NCBI RefSeq assembly: GCF_008728635.1
Contig: NZ_CP044285.1
Location: 2,852,001-2,916,000, forward strand
DNA: 64,000 bases
From: Hymenobacter baengnokdamensis
Lineage (GTDB): Bacteria; Bacteroidota; Bacteroidia; Cytophagales; Hymenobacteraceae
Direction of reading: 5' to 3'
Within the stretch, counting starts at the first letter, position 1; the number at the start of each line of letters is the position of its first letter. Below, piece after piece: positions 51,687 through 59,979 of this stretch. The notes under the pieces were generated by a model. The model searched no databases and was not told the origin of the DNA. It was given only the letters and a program-made list of their open reading frames with translations. The position numbers and the translations under genes are program-made.

Positions 51687-52589
51687 TTAGTTCACATCAA
51701 CCAGCTCCACGTCGAAGCGTAGCACTGTATTGGACGGTACGCTGGTACCCGCGCCGTTGGGGCCATAGGCCAGGCCCGAGGGAATAAGCAGCGTAGCTTT
51801 TTCACCCTTGTGCATCAGGGAGATACCTTCGTCGAAGCCCGGTATTACCTGCCCCTTACCAATTACAAACGTGATGGGCGTGTTGCCGTGCTGCGAGGAG
51901 GCATCAAACACGGTGCCGTTCAGCAGCATGCCCGTGTAGAGCACCGAGGCCGTTTTGCCCGCGGTGGCCGGGGTGCCGCTGGGGTTGGTAGTAGTGGGCA
52001 CAAAATACAGGCCCGAAGGCTGTTTCTGCGCGTTGGTAATCTTATTATCGGCGATATACTTCGTGATGAGTGCGTCGTCGATAGGGGCATAGTCGACTAC
52101 TTCCACATCGAAGCGCACAATGGAGTTTGGCGGAATATTGGGAGAGCGCCCGGCCGAGCCGTAGGCCAGGCCCGAGGGGATGAGCAGCGTGGCTTTCTCG
52201 CCGATGCGCATCAGCGAAATGCCCTCATCGAAGCCCGCAATGACCTGGCCGCTGCCCACTACGAACGTAACGGGCAGATTGCCATTCTGGGAAGACGCAT
52301 CGAAGACGGTGCCATCGAGCAGGGTGCCGGTATAGAGCACCGATACGGTCTGGCCCACCGTCACCTTGGCGGCGGTGGGGTTTGTGACTACTGGTACAAA
52401 GTACAGGCCCGATGCCAGGTGCTGGGCATTAGGTATAGCCTTGTCGGCTATGTACTTCTGAATGGTGGCATTATCGGCGGCCGAGTAATCGGCCGGGGCA
52501 GCATCCTTTTTGCAGGCGGTAGTGAGCAGGCCGGCCAGTGCCAGAAAGGCCAGGATGAATAAACGGGACACGGAAAAAGAATTTCTCAT
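51687..52589 (-). CDS. lipoprotein with two tandem FKBP-type PPIase domains
   Basis: A 300-residue peptidyl-prolyl isomerase. Signal peptide with lipobox LTTAC (Cys about 26) indicates membrane-anchored lipoprotein. Domain 1 spans about 45-165 and domain 2 about 170-300; both begin with an IxKYIADxxI..AQ segment and contain SVLYTG, DGTVFDASSQ/NGTVFDASSQ, GFDEGISLM and ATLLIPSGLAYG, so the gene arose by internal duplication. FKBP active-site aromatics (VFDASS, VIxGFDEG) are kept in both halves. Probably assists folding of exported proteins. A TACTTTTG box (52614-52621) lies just upstream on the same strand. Confidence 0.88.
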   Translation of the reverse strand: MRNSFSVSRLFILAFLALAGLLTTACKKDAAPADYSAADNATIQKYIADKAIPNAQHLASGLYFVPVVTNPTAAKVTVGQTVSVLYTGTLLDGTVFDASSQNGNLPVTFVVGSGQVIAGFDEGISLMRIGEKATLLIPSGLAYGSAGRSPNIPPNSIVRFDVEVVDYAPIDDALITKYIADNKITNAQKQPSGLYFVPTTTNPSGTPATAGKTASVLYTGMLLNGTVFDASSQHGNTPITFVIGKGQVIPGFDEGISLMHKGEKATLLIPSGLAYGPNGAGTSVPSNTVLRFDVELVDVN

Positions 52590-52613
52590 AAGCGGATTTT
52601 AGACAAAAGTAAG

Positions 52614-52621
52614 CCGGTAGG
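52614..52621 (-). promoter_or_regulatory. putative -7 box (TACTTTTG) of FKBP lipoprotein gene
   Basis: TAnnTTTG match on the minus strand 24 bp before the ATG at 52589, giving a leader of about 20 nt. Confidence 0.45.
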
Positions 52622-52693
52622 CCAGATAATGACACGCGCCGGGTTTGGGTTCCGCCGGGGGCGGTTGTTTGGTGCCGGCCCGGCAGCGGGCAG

Positions 52694-53803
52694 CTAGGGC
52701 TCTACCACGAAGCCAGGCAGCCCGAGCTTGCTGCGCCGCCCACCCAGCTTGAGGCCGTCGTCGACGTAGCCACAGGCCGGGCCGCTCACATTGGGGCTGG
52801 CAATAACGCCGAGAAAGGAGTTGTCTTCGCGGGCCACGTAGATTTTGCCGTCGGGCCCCCGCTGCAACGCCCCGATTTTATGGTTGGAGGAATGGCCTAC
52901 CGGTACCACTGCCTTGGTTTTGAGGTCTATCTGGATTATTTGGGTTTCGCTCACGGTAGGATTTTTGCTCGCGGTATTGCCGTTGCAGGTGCCGTAGAGC
53001 TTGCTGCCGTCGGGCGAAAACTCGACCCCATAAGCCTCGGCATAGGGCCCGAAGCTGCGCGCATTGCTCACCTTGCCGGTGCTGCGGTCAAAGTCGTACA
53101 CCTCAAACCGGTTGCTCTCGCGCCAGATGGCGGCGGCCAGCCTGGTACCATCGGGCGAAAACTTGAGCGCCCCGATGGCGTTGCGGCCGGGGCCGGCATT
53201 CAGGCTGCCCACGTTGCTCATCACGGGCTTCCCGGCTACGCCATCGGCCGTCACTAGGTAGGCCACGAAGGCATTGGAGTTCCAGCGGTGAGCCAGTACC
53301 CACACGTCGCGGCCGTTGGGGTGGCGCACGGCCGTGAGCTTCTCGGCTACCGGAGTCACGAGCAGCAGGTTGGCGCGGGGCACATCGCCGAGGCCGTTGT
53401 CGCGGGTCATGTCTACTACCGAGTAGCGCAGGCCATCGGGGGCTCCCTGCGGGGCCACGGTAAAGATGTAGAAAATATTGCCCGAGCCGGGGTCCGGTAC
53501 AATAAGGGCCGACTGCGTGCTGCTGCCCGACCCCATGAGGTGGCGGCCGCTCGGCATAGGCTGGTGCTGGCGGTTCCACACCGTCTGGCCATCCGTGTAA
53601 AAAAGCAGCTCGCCGCGCCTGGTAGTGGCGGTAGCGCAGCCCTCGTAGGTGGTCATGGCGCCATCGAGCAGCGGGGTAGGGGTGCCGCTGGCAAAGCTCA
53701 AGCCGGCCTGGCGGCCAAAGTACCAAAGGTCGGCAGGCCTCTGGGCGTGCGCAGCCTGAATGAAAAACAGAAAAGCCGGTAAGAGAAAAAGTAGCCGATG
53801 CAT
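52694..53803 (-). CDS. exported propeller-like protein (unknown function)
   Basis: A 369-residue secreted protein from ATG 53803 (MHRLLFLLPAFLFFIQAAHAQ); two residues can be added from an ATG 6 bp upstream. The mature N-terminus WYFGRQAGLSFASGTP, with CATATTRRGELLFYTDGQTVW, is typical of the N-terminal propeller found in large Bacteroidota gliding/T9SS surface proteins, with FSPDGTRLAAAIWR and FSPDGSKLYGTCNG blades. Unlike those, there is no PKD region and no T9SS C-terminal sorting domain here. So it may be a stand-alone periplasmic version. Function unknown. Confidence 0.7.
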   Translation of the reverse strand: MHRLLFLLPAFLFFIQAAHAQRPADLWYFGRQAGLSFASGTPTPLLDGAMTTYEGCATATTRRGELLFYTDGQTVWNRQHQPMPSGRHLMGSGSSTQSALIVPDPGSGNIFYIFTVAPQGAPDGLRYSVVDMTRDNGLGDVPRANLLLVTPVAEKLTAVRHPNGRDVWVLAHRWNSNAFVAYLVTADGVAGKPVMSNVGSLNAGPGRNAIGALKFSPDGTRLAAAIWRESNRFEVYDFDRSTGKVSNARSFGPYAEAYGVEFSPDGSKLYGTCNGNTASKNPTVSETQIIQIDLKTKAVVPVGHSSNHKIGALQRGPDGKIYVAREDNSFLGVIASPNVSGPACGYVDDGLKLGGRRSKLGLPGFVVEP

Positions 53804-53896
53804 AGGCAAAATAAAAAGGTTACTGGTAGCTGACTGAACTAAAAAACCGTGCCGGGCAATCAGGCGTGCTTAGTTGCGGCGGCTTGGCGTGTGCGC

Positions 53897-54652
53897 CTAG
53901 CGTCCGGCCACGCGGATGGAGTGATTGGCCTCAAAGTGCGCGTAGCCCGGCGCCAGGCTACGCCAAAAAGGGAGGTGTGGGCTATCGGGATACTTGCTCA
54001 ACTCGCTTTCGAGCAGCGGAAACGGGAAGATATGTACCTCAATGCTGGCTTGCCCCGCTGCCCGGGCGGCTACAGCCAGCAAGTACACTTCTTCGATGCC
54101 GGCATCCGTAATAGGCAGGCAGCCCACCGTTACGTCCGAGCCGTGGATGAAGATATCGCCACCAGGGTCGCCCAGGCCCGCCGCCAGTACGTCGTCGGCA
54201 CTGGGGTAGTCGAGGCCGAGTGAGAGGTGGTAGGCACTCTGCGGGTTGAAGCGGTCGATGTGGTAAAAGCCTTCGGGTACCTGTCCGTCGCCGGCCCGGC
54301 GCTTCGGGCCTAGCGTGCCCGAAATAGCGGCTAGCGGGTAGTCGCGCACCAGCTGAAAGGCAGCGTCGCCCTGGTTGCGACCCCATACCTCCAGGGCGCG
54401 CCTGGTTTTGATGAGACGAAAAAACAGCTCGAGCTTGGTCGGGTCGAGGTGCTGGGCGTGCAGCTGATTCACCAGTTCCGGCCAGCAGCGCGCATAGGCA
54501 ACCTGCACCCGTGCGTGGGCCAGCTGTTGCGTCCAGAAATCGGGGGCTGCCGCTGTCGATTGAGCCGCCGCCGGCCTGAACAGCAGGCCAGCCAACAGAA
54601 AAAAGCAGGTAGTTCGCAAGTGAAAGAGAGTGAGTTGGGTACTGGCCAGCAA
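53897..54652 (-). CDS. L,D-transpeptidase (YkuD) family protein
   Basis: A 251-residue exported cell-wall enzyme. Signal-like N-terminus (about 10-30, LRTTCFFLLAGLLFRPAAAQ). The YkuD catalytic motif is IHGSDVTVGCLPITDAGIEEVY: His and Cys (about Cys178) form the active pair that makes 3-3 cross-links, attaches lipoproteins or, in YafK/DpaA-type members, cleaves lipoprotein links. The GxxPEGFYHIDRFNP segment resembles YafK-type proteins more than ErfK. No LysM. Divergent from the DUF2461 gene (70-bp gap). Confidence 0.82.
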   Translation of the reverse strand: MLASTQLTLFHLRTTCFFLLAGLLFRPAAAQSTAAAPDFWTQQLAHARVQVAYARCWPELVNQLHAQHLDPTKLELFFRLIKTRRALEVWGRNQGDAAFQLVRDYPLAAISGTLGPKRRAGDGQVPEGFYHIDRFNPQSAYHLSLGLDYPSADDVLAAGLGDPGGDIFIHGSDVTVGCLPITDAGIEEVYLLAVAARAAGQASIEVHIFPFPLLESELSKYPDSPHLPFWRSLAPGYAHFEANHSIRVAGR

Positions 54653-54722
54653 ACGCTCACTGGCCTGGTGCTGGTATAAGCGAGGGGCACTTTATACCTG
54701 AAACGGGGTGCATCTTTAAGCC

Positions 54723-55394
54723 ATGAATCCTGCTGCTCTCCTCGATTTTCTCGAAAAACTGGCGCGCCACAACGAGCGCGACTGGTTTCAGAACCACAAA
54801 GCTGCCTACGACCTCTTACGCACCGATTTTGAGCAGGACGTAGCCTACTGGCTGCGTGAGCTGACCGCTGACGAGCCCGCTTTGGCCGGCCTGGATGCGA
54901 AAAAGTGCATTTTTAGAATATATCGCGACGTGCGTTTTTCGAAAGTAAAGGTGCCCTATAAAACGCACTTCTCGGCCTATTTTGCAGCGGGCGGCAAAAA
55001 GGGTGACGGCCCCGGCCGCTACGTGCAGATTGGGCCCCACGGCCAGACGCTCGTGGCCGGCGGCCTCTACGAGCCCACCAAAGAGCAGGTGGCAGCCATC
55101 CGCCAGGAAATAGACTACGCAGCCGATGGCCTGCACGCGCTGCTGGCCGCACCGACGGCCCGGCAGTTCTTCCCGCAGGGCCTCGCCGGCGAGCAGCTAA
55201 AAAAGATGCCGTCCGGCTACGATGCTGCGCACCCCGAGGCTGGCTGGCTGCGCCACAAGCAGTTTCTGTTATCCTGTCAGCTACCCGATGCAGAGGTACG
55301 CCAGCTCAGTGCTGCTGACTTCCAAGGGCACATTCTAGCCGCCCTGCGCGCGCTCGGGCCATTCTGCGAGTGGCTGGCGGGAAGTAATGCGTAA
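54723..55394 (+). CDS. DUF2461 family protein
   Basis: A 223-residue soluble protein. Family hallmarks: FLEKLARHNERDWFQNHK at the N-terminus, FRIYRDVRFSKVKVPYKTH, and GGLYEPTKEQ; the C-terminus contains LRHKQFLLSC. DUF2461 proteins are common and uncharacterised in Bacteroidota. A short CATCTTTA box close to the ATG may be a weak -7 element. Convergent with the DUF6702 gene; AT-rich 46-bp gap. Confidence 0.85.
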   Translation: MNPAALLDFLEKLARHNERDWFQNHKAAYDLLRTDFEQDVAYWLRELTADEPALAGLDAKKCIFRIYRDVRFSKVKVPYKTHFSAYFAAGGKKGDGPGRYVQIGPHGQTLVAGGLYEPTKEQVAAIRQEIDYAADGLHALLAAPTARQFFPQGLAGEQLKKMPSGYDAAHPEAGWLRHKQFLLSCQLPDAEVRQLSAADFQGHILAALRALGPFCEWLAGSNA

Positions 55395-55440
55395 TATATT
55401 TTTAATTTAATATTACCCATTGCTTATTACCCATCGCCCA

Positions 55441-55947
55441 TTAAAAATTCAGCACTTCCTCCTCGTGCCCGTTGCGAAGCAGGGCGCTGATTTTCTTGCC
55501 GTTGCCTTCGGCGTTCACGATATTCATCTGGTCGGAGAACAGCTCCAGCAGCATTTCCTGCTGAATCAGCAGCTCCTTGGTGGGGTGCGGCAGGGGCACC
55601 TTGGCGTAGAGCCAATACGCATCTTTTTCGGGTTGCAGCCCCATAAACTGCACGTCGAGCGGCAGGCGAGGGTGGCGGGGCGCGGCCGGAATACTCAGCT
55701 TGAGGTGCTGGTGCAGGTACAGCTCGGCCACGGGGAGCGCGCTGGGCTGCTGCAAGTCTACCGCCCTGGGCCGGCCCTGCGAAAGCGCCCGCGTAAAGTC
55801 GTCGGCGAAGACTTTCAGCGCCAGCTCTACCTGCTGCTTTTCGGGGTTGAGGCGCAGCTCCAGAATGCTGGTGTGATAGGCATGACGGGTGCCCGCCAGG
55901 CCCGGCAAGCCGAGCAGCAGGCTGAGAAGCAGAGGAAGACGGCGCAT
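55441..55947 (-). CDS. DUF6702 family exported protein
   Basis: A 168-residue secreted protein from ATG 55947 (MRRLPLLLSLLLGLPGLAG), an ordinary signal peptide. The mature part begins HAYHTSILELRLNPEKQQ, the DUF6702 signature (HxYxxS-x-x-E), and continues with EVALKVFADDF-like ELALKVFADDF and LFSDQMNIVNAEGNG at the end. Role unknown; occurs in Bacteroidota envelope gene groups. Downstream of rseP on the same strand but separated from it by a terminator hairpin. Confidence 0.78.
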   Translation of the reverse strand: MRRLPLLLSLLLGLPGLAGTRHAYHTSILELRLNPEKQQVELALKVFADDFTRALSQGRPRAVDLQQPSALPVAELYLHQHLKLSIPAAPRHPRLPLDVQFMGLQPEKDAYWLYAKVPLPHPTKELLIQQEMLLELFSDQMNIVNAEGNGKKISALLRNGHEEEVLNF

Positions 55948-55985
55948 AAGGGTAGTGAGAATCTGGTCAGTTAAGGTCTGAAAAA

Positions 55986-56022
55986 CAGTTGTCCTTGCGA
56001 GCGTAAAGCTTGCAAGGACAAC
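55986..56022 (-). terminator. intrinsic terminator after rseP
   Basis: A 16-bp stem (55986-56001 with 56007-56022) with one mismatch and a 5-nt loop; on the minus strand it is followed by TGTTTTTC, matching an intrinsic terminator for the rseP transcript. Confidence 0.75.
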
Positions 56023-56044
56023 TACCAAAGGCAATGAGGCTTAC

Positions 56045-57388
56045 CTAAAACAGCTTCATTACCTGCTTAATCACAATAACATACGCCATGAGGGCCAGAA
56101 TCAGCACGGTGCCTACGCGCTGGGCATTTTCCAGGAATTTCTCCGACGGCTTGCGGCGCAGAATCATCTCGTAGAGCAGGAATAACACGTGCCCGCCGTC
56201 GAGGGCCGGAATGGGCAGCAGGTTCATGAAGGCCAGCACCATGCTCAGCGTACCGACCAGGGTCCAGAAGTGCGGCCAGTTCCAGACGCCGCCAAACTGC
56301 TGGGCTATTTCGACGGGGCCGCCCAGGCTTTCCGAAGCCGAAGCCTCACGTTTCAGAATTTTGCCAAAAGCCTTGGCTTGCAGCGTAATAACACTAAACG
56401 CCTGCTTGGTTCCCTGGGGCACCGACTGGCCCAGGCTGTAGTAGCGGGTGCTGAAATTCAGCTCCGGCTTGGGGCGCACGCCGATTTTGCCAGCCGCGCT
56501 CACGGCTACGGGCAGCGCCAGTGTCTGGCCAGCCCGGCTCACGGTAATGGGAATAGTCTGGCCCTTGTAGCGGGGCAGCGTGCGCAGCAGCTCGTCGTAG
56601 TAGCGAATGGGCGTAGCCCCAATCTGGGTAATGCGGTCGCCAACCTTGATGCCGGCCTTGGCGGCGGGGTTGCCGGGCACTACCTCGGCCAGCGTGAAGG
56701 GCGAGCGCGCTTCCACAAATAGGCTGTCGCCCTGCTTGTTAAGCCTGTCGAAAAACGTTTTGGGTAGCTTGGGCAGGTCAAGCAGCTGGCCATTGCGCTC
56801 CACAGTGTAGTAGCTTTCGTTGCCGAGCAGCACGTTGGGGTCGTACACCTGGTTGAACTCGGTAAACGGGCGCCCGTTGATTTTTACAATCTGGTCGCCG
56901 TCGCGGAAGCCAAGGTCGCGGCCCAGCTTGGTGGTAACCACGCCGTAGCGGGCCTCAGAAGAGGGCAGATAGCTCTCGCCCAGCTTGTAGGTGAGGGCCG
57001 AGAAGATGACGATGCCCGTTAGCACGTTCATAATAATGCCCCCCAGCATCACTAGCAGCCGCTGCCAGGCGGGCTTGCTCCGAAACTCATCGGGCTGCGG
57101 GGGGCCGGCCAGGGCGTCGGCATCCTGCGTTTCATCTACCATACCGTGGATGGCCACGTAGCCGCCCAGCGGAAACCAGCCAATGCCGTACTCCGTCTCG
57201 CCCACCTTACGCTTAAACAAGCTGAAATTCCAGACGTGCGGCAGCGGAAACAGAAAGTCGAAAAAGATGTAAAACTTAATGACCCGAATCTTAAACAGCT
57301 TGGCGAAGGCAAAGTGCCCAAATTCGTGCAAGCCAACCAGTAGCGAGAGGCCCAGCAGCAGCTGGCCAATCATAACGAGAATTTCCAA
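56045..57388 (-). CDS. rseP: site-2 RIP metalloprotease RseP
   Basis: An intramembrane zinc protease that cuts anti-sigma factors and other membrane substrates after a first cleavage. 447 residues; zinc motif LHEFGHFAFA in the first helix (about 20-30), the conserved GYxxIHG-like GGYVAIHGMVDE, one or two PDZ regions (about 145-335; AGIKVGDRITQIG), the LDG motif PALDGGHVLF in the third helix, and four hydrophobic helices overall. Could process the ECF anti-sigma encoded at 39.5 kb, but that is inference. Same strand as dxr upstream, an order common in many bacteria. Confidence 0.95.
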   Translation of the reverse strand: MEILVMIGQLLLGLSLLVGLHEFGHFAFAKLFKIRVIKFYIFFDFLFPLPHVWNFSLFKRKVGETEYGIGWFPLGGYVAIHGMVDETQDADALAGPPQPDEFRSKPAWQRLLVMLGGIIMNVLTGIVIFSALTYKLGESYLPSSEARYGVVTTKLGRDLGFRDGDQIVKINGRPFTEFNQVYDPNVLLGNESYYTVERNGQLLDLPKLPKTFFDRLNKQGDSLFVEARSPFTLAEVVPGNPAAKAGIKVGDRITQIGATPIRYYDELLRTLPRYKGQTIPITVSRAGQTLALPVAVSAAGKIGVRPKPELNFSTRYYSLGQSVPQGTKQAFSVITLQAKAFGKILKREASASESLGGPVEIAQQFGGVWNWPHFWTLVGTLSMVLAFMNLLPIPALDGGHVLFLLYEMILRRKPSEKFLENAQRVGTVLILALMAYVIVIKQVMKLF

Positions 57389-57497
57389 AGGAGAAGAAAG
57401 AATTAAAAATTATAAATTAAGAATTAAAAATCAGGCAATTAAAAATGGCACACGTCCTTCTGAAGAAGCACGAGCGATAATTTTTAATTTTTACTTC
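57389..57497. repeat. AT-rich inverted tract between dxr and rseP
   Basis: Reiterated AATTAAAAAT units at 57402-57431 are roughly complementary to ATTTTTAATT units at 57477-57510, around a GC-containing core. It lies between two same-strand genes and overlaps the end of dxr slightly. It may form a long imperfect hairpin. Confidence 0.55.
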
Positions 57498-58667
57498 TCA
57501 ATTTTTAATTAACCCTGCCGCAACCCGGCGTGCTTCCGCATCAGTAGCGGCATAGTCGGCCAAAGTTGGGCTTGCAAGATACGGCACCCGTTGCAGGCAC
57601 TCGGCCACTACCTCGGCCATCGCCGGAAAGCTTACCTTATCCTGCAAAAAAGCGGCCACGGCCACTTCATTAGCCGCATTGAGCACGCAGGCGGCCGTGC
57701 CGCCGCGGCGCATGGCCTCAAAGGCCAGCGGCAGGTGCCGGAACGTATCCTGGTCGGGAGGCTCAAAGGTGAGAGTGGGGTAGTTCAGAAACGAAAACCG
57801 GGGGAAATCATTGCGCAGCCGCTCGGGGTAGCCCAGCGCATACTGAATGGGCAGCTTCATATCGGGCAGGCCCAGCTGCGCTTTCAGCGAGCCATCCTCA
57901 AACTGCACCAGCGAGTGCACAATGCTTTGCGGATGCACCACCACGTCAATCTGCTCGTTGCGCAGTCCAAACAGCCATTTGGCTTCTATCACTTCCAGGC
58001 CCTTGTTCATGAGCGTGGCCGAGTCGATAGTGATTTTGGCGCCCATCGTCCAGTTCGGATGCTTCAGCGCCTGGGCTTTTGTAATATAGGCTAAATCCGA
58101 TACTTTGCGGCCCCTGAATGGTCCGCCCGAGGCCGTCAGGATAATCTTCTCAACGGGGTTGTGCGCCTCGCCCACCAGGCACTGAAAAATGGCCGAGTGC
58201 TCCGAGTCGACGGGCAGCAGCTGCACGCCGTGCTGCTGCACCAGGCTGGTTATCAGCTCGCCGGCTACTACCAGCGTTTCCTTGTTGGCCAGGGCAATAT
58301 CCTTGCCGGCCCGGATGGCGGCTACCGTGGGCACCAGGCCCGCGTAGCCAACGAGGGCCGTCAGCACCACGTCTACTTCGGGGCGCTGCACCACTTCGGC
58401 CAGGGCCGCCGCGCCGGCCAGCACCTGGGTTTCGGGCTGGCTGGCCAGGGCGGCTTTTACCTCCCGGTAAAACTCCTCGCCGATAACTACCACCTCCGGC
58501 CTGAACTCCTGCGCCTGCTGCACCAGCAGCTGCCACTGCCGCCCGGCCGTGAGCACCGCCACCCGAAAGCGGCCTTGCTGCTCGCGTACTACCTCCAGCG
58601 CCTGCGTGCCAATGGAGCCCGTAGAGCCCAGCAGGGCCAGGGTTTTTTGAGAAAAAGAATCCGCCAT
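57498..58667 (-). CDS. dxr: 1-deoxy-D-xylulose 5-phosphate reductoisomerase Dxr
   Basis: Second enzyme of the MEP isoprenoid pathway; makes 2-C-methyl-D-erythritol 4-phosphate with NADPH. 389 residues from ATG 58667 (MADSFSQKTLALLGSTGSIG); a more upstream Met is possible but unneeded. Motifs: LLGSTGSIGTQAL for NADPH, IALANKETLVVAG, metal-binding PVDSEHSAIFQCL, TASGGPFRG and MGAKITIDSATLMNKGLE, plus HPQSIVHS. All active-site residues appear intact. Promoter box TACCTTTG lies about 25 bp before the start. Followed by rseP. Confidence 0.96.
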   Translation of the reverse strand: MADSFSQKTLALLGSTGSIGTQALEVVREQQGRFRVAVLTAGRQWQLLVQQAQEFRPEVVVIGEEFYREVKAALASQPETQVLAGAAALAEVVQRPEVDVVLTALVGYAGLVPTVAAIRAGKDIALANKETLVVAGELITSLVQQHGVQLLPVDSEHSAIFQCLVGEAHNPVEKIILTASGGPFRGRKVSDLAYITKAQALKHPNWTMGAKITIDSATLMNKGLEVIEAKWLFGLRNEQIDVVVHPQSIVHSLVQFEDGSLKAQLGLPDMKLPIQYALGYPERLRNDFPRFSFLNYPTLTFEPPDQDTFRHLPLAFEAMRRGGTAACVLNAANEVAVAAFLQDKVSFPAMAEVVAECLQRVPYLASPTLADYAATDAEARRVAAGLIKN

Positions 58668-58691
58668 TAAGTAAGGTTGGGAATAGAGGGG

Positions 58692-58719
58692 CAAAGGTAG
58701 GCGCCCCCCGTCGGCTCAA
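58692..58719 (-). promoter_or_regulatory. dxr promoter (TTG -33, TACCTTTG -7)
   Basis: Minus-strand TTG (58717-58719) and TACCTTTG (58692-58699), 17 bp apart, matching the Bacteroidetes promoter; start site about 20 nt before the dxr ATG. Confidence 0.5.
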
Positions 58720-58806
58720 CCTCAGCATATCTATTCGCGGCTACGTTCGTACAGTATCTGCGCCTTGCGGGGCTAGTCATCTTAATTCTACTCTCCCTTT
58801 TCCAGC

Positions 58807-59877
58807 ATGTCCATCAAACTCAAGCCACTCGACCAGCAGGTCATTGTTATTACCGGGGCCACCAGTGGTATTGGCCTCGCTACCGCCCGTGCGGCCGCCA
58901 AGGCCGGGGCTCGCCTTGTGCTCGCTGCCCGCTCCCAAACCGACCTCGACCTGGTGGCGCAGTCGCTGGGCGGCCACGTAGCCACCGTGGCTGCCGACGT
59001 CGCCGACCCGGCCTCCGTGCGCCGCATTGCCGAAGCCGCCCGCGCTCATTTCGGAGGCTTCGATACGTGGGTCAATAATGCCGGCGTGGGCATGTGGGGC
59101 CGCCTGGAGCAAGGCAACCTAGAAGACTTTAAGCGCCTGTATGATACCAATTTCTGGGGTATCGTTAATGGCTCGCTCGAAGCCATTAAATTCCTCAAAA
59201 AGCACGGTGGAGCGCTCATCAATCTGGGCAGTGAGGTGTCCGACGTGTCGGTGCCTATCCAGGGAATGTACGCCTCCAGCAAGCACGCCGTGAAAGGCTT
59301 TACCGATGCCCTGCGCATCGAGATGGCCGATGAGAAAGCGCCCATCTCGGTAACACTCATCAAGCCATCGGCCATCAACACGCCCTTTCCGGAGCATGCC
59401 CGCAATTACTTGTCGGAAAAGCCCAAGCTGCCCGCGCCCGTCTATGCCCCCGAGGAAGTAGCCAATGCGATTCTGCACGCCGCTACGCATCCGGTGCGCG
59501 ACATTTATGTGGGGGGCGGTGGCAAGCTGATGAGCACCATCAATAAGTTTGCGCCGGGTGCCCTCGACTGGATGAACGCCAAAACCGGCGTGGCCCAGCA
59601 GAAACAGGCAGGAACCCGGGCGCAGGACCCGGCGGGCTCGCTGCACCGGCCCAATGGTCCGCATGCCAAAGTTCATGGTAAACACCCCGGCCACGTGATG
59701 AAAACCAGCCTCTACACCCGGGCTACGCTGCACCCGGTGGTAGCCGGGGTAGTGGCCGCCAGCAGTCTGGCCGCTACCATTGCCCTGGTGCTCGGTAGTA
59801 AAGGCAAGCTCAAGGATGCGGGCCTGCCGTTCGAGTCGGGCGTTAAAACGCCCCTGGTACCGGCTACGGATGAATAG
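58807..59877 (+). CDS. SDR family oxidoreductase with C-terminal membrane segment
   Basis: A 356-residue short-chain dehydrogenase. The N-terminal 250 residues are standard: TGATSGIGLATA (about 16-27), NNAGVGMWG, catalytic Ser in NLGSEVSD and YASSKHAVKGF. After this comes about 90 extra residues: a basic, Gly/His/Pro-rich linker (HRPNGPHAKVHGKHPGHV) and a hydrophobic helix (about 310-330, VVAGVVAASSLAATIALVLG), which may anchor it to the membrane. Substrate unknown. Divergent from dxr; ends at a strong terminator shared with the aminotransferase gene. Confidence 0.85.
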   Translation: MSIKLKPLDQQVIVITGATSGIGLATARAAAKAGARLVLAARSQTDLDLVAQSLGGHVATVAADVADPASVRRIAEAARAHFGGFDTWVNNAGVGMWGRLEQGNLEDFKRLYDTNFWGIVNGSLEAIKFLKKHGGALINLGSEVSDVSVPIQGMYASSKHAVKGFTDALRIEMADEKAPISVTLIKPSAINTPFPEHARNYLSEKPKLPAPVYAPEEVANAILHAATHPVRDIYVGGGGKLMSTINKFAPGALDWMNAKTGVAQQKQAGTRAQDPAGSLHRPNGPHAKVHGKHPGHVMKTSLYTRATLHPVVAGVVAASSLAATIALVLGSKGKLKDAGLPFESGVKTPLVPATDE

Positions 59878-59898
59878 GTAACGCAACTTTTCGGCTAC

Positions 59899-59959
59899 AA
59901 AAAGCAGTTTCGGCAGGTAAAAGAACAACTTGTTCTTTCACCTGCCGAAACTGCTTTTT
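59899..59959. terminator. bidirectional terminator, long stem
   Basis: A near-perfect inverted repeat of 30 bp per arm with one mismatch and a tiny loop (59899-59928, 59930-59959), bordered by A5 and T5. Between the convergent SDR and aminotransferase genes. Confidence 0.85.
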
Positions 59960-59979
59960 ATTTCCGCTGCCCGGAAGGC

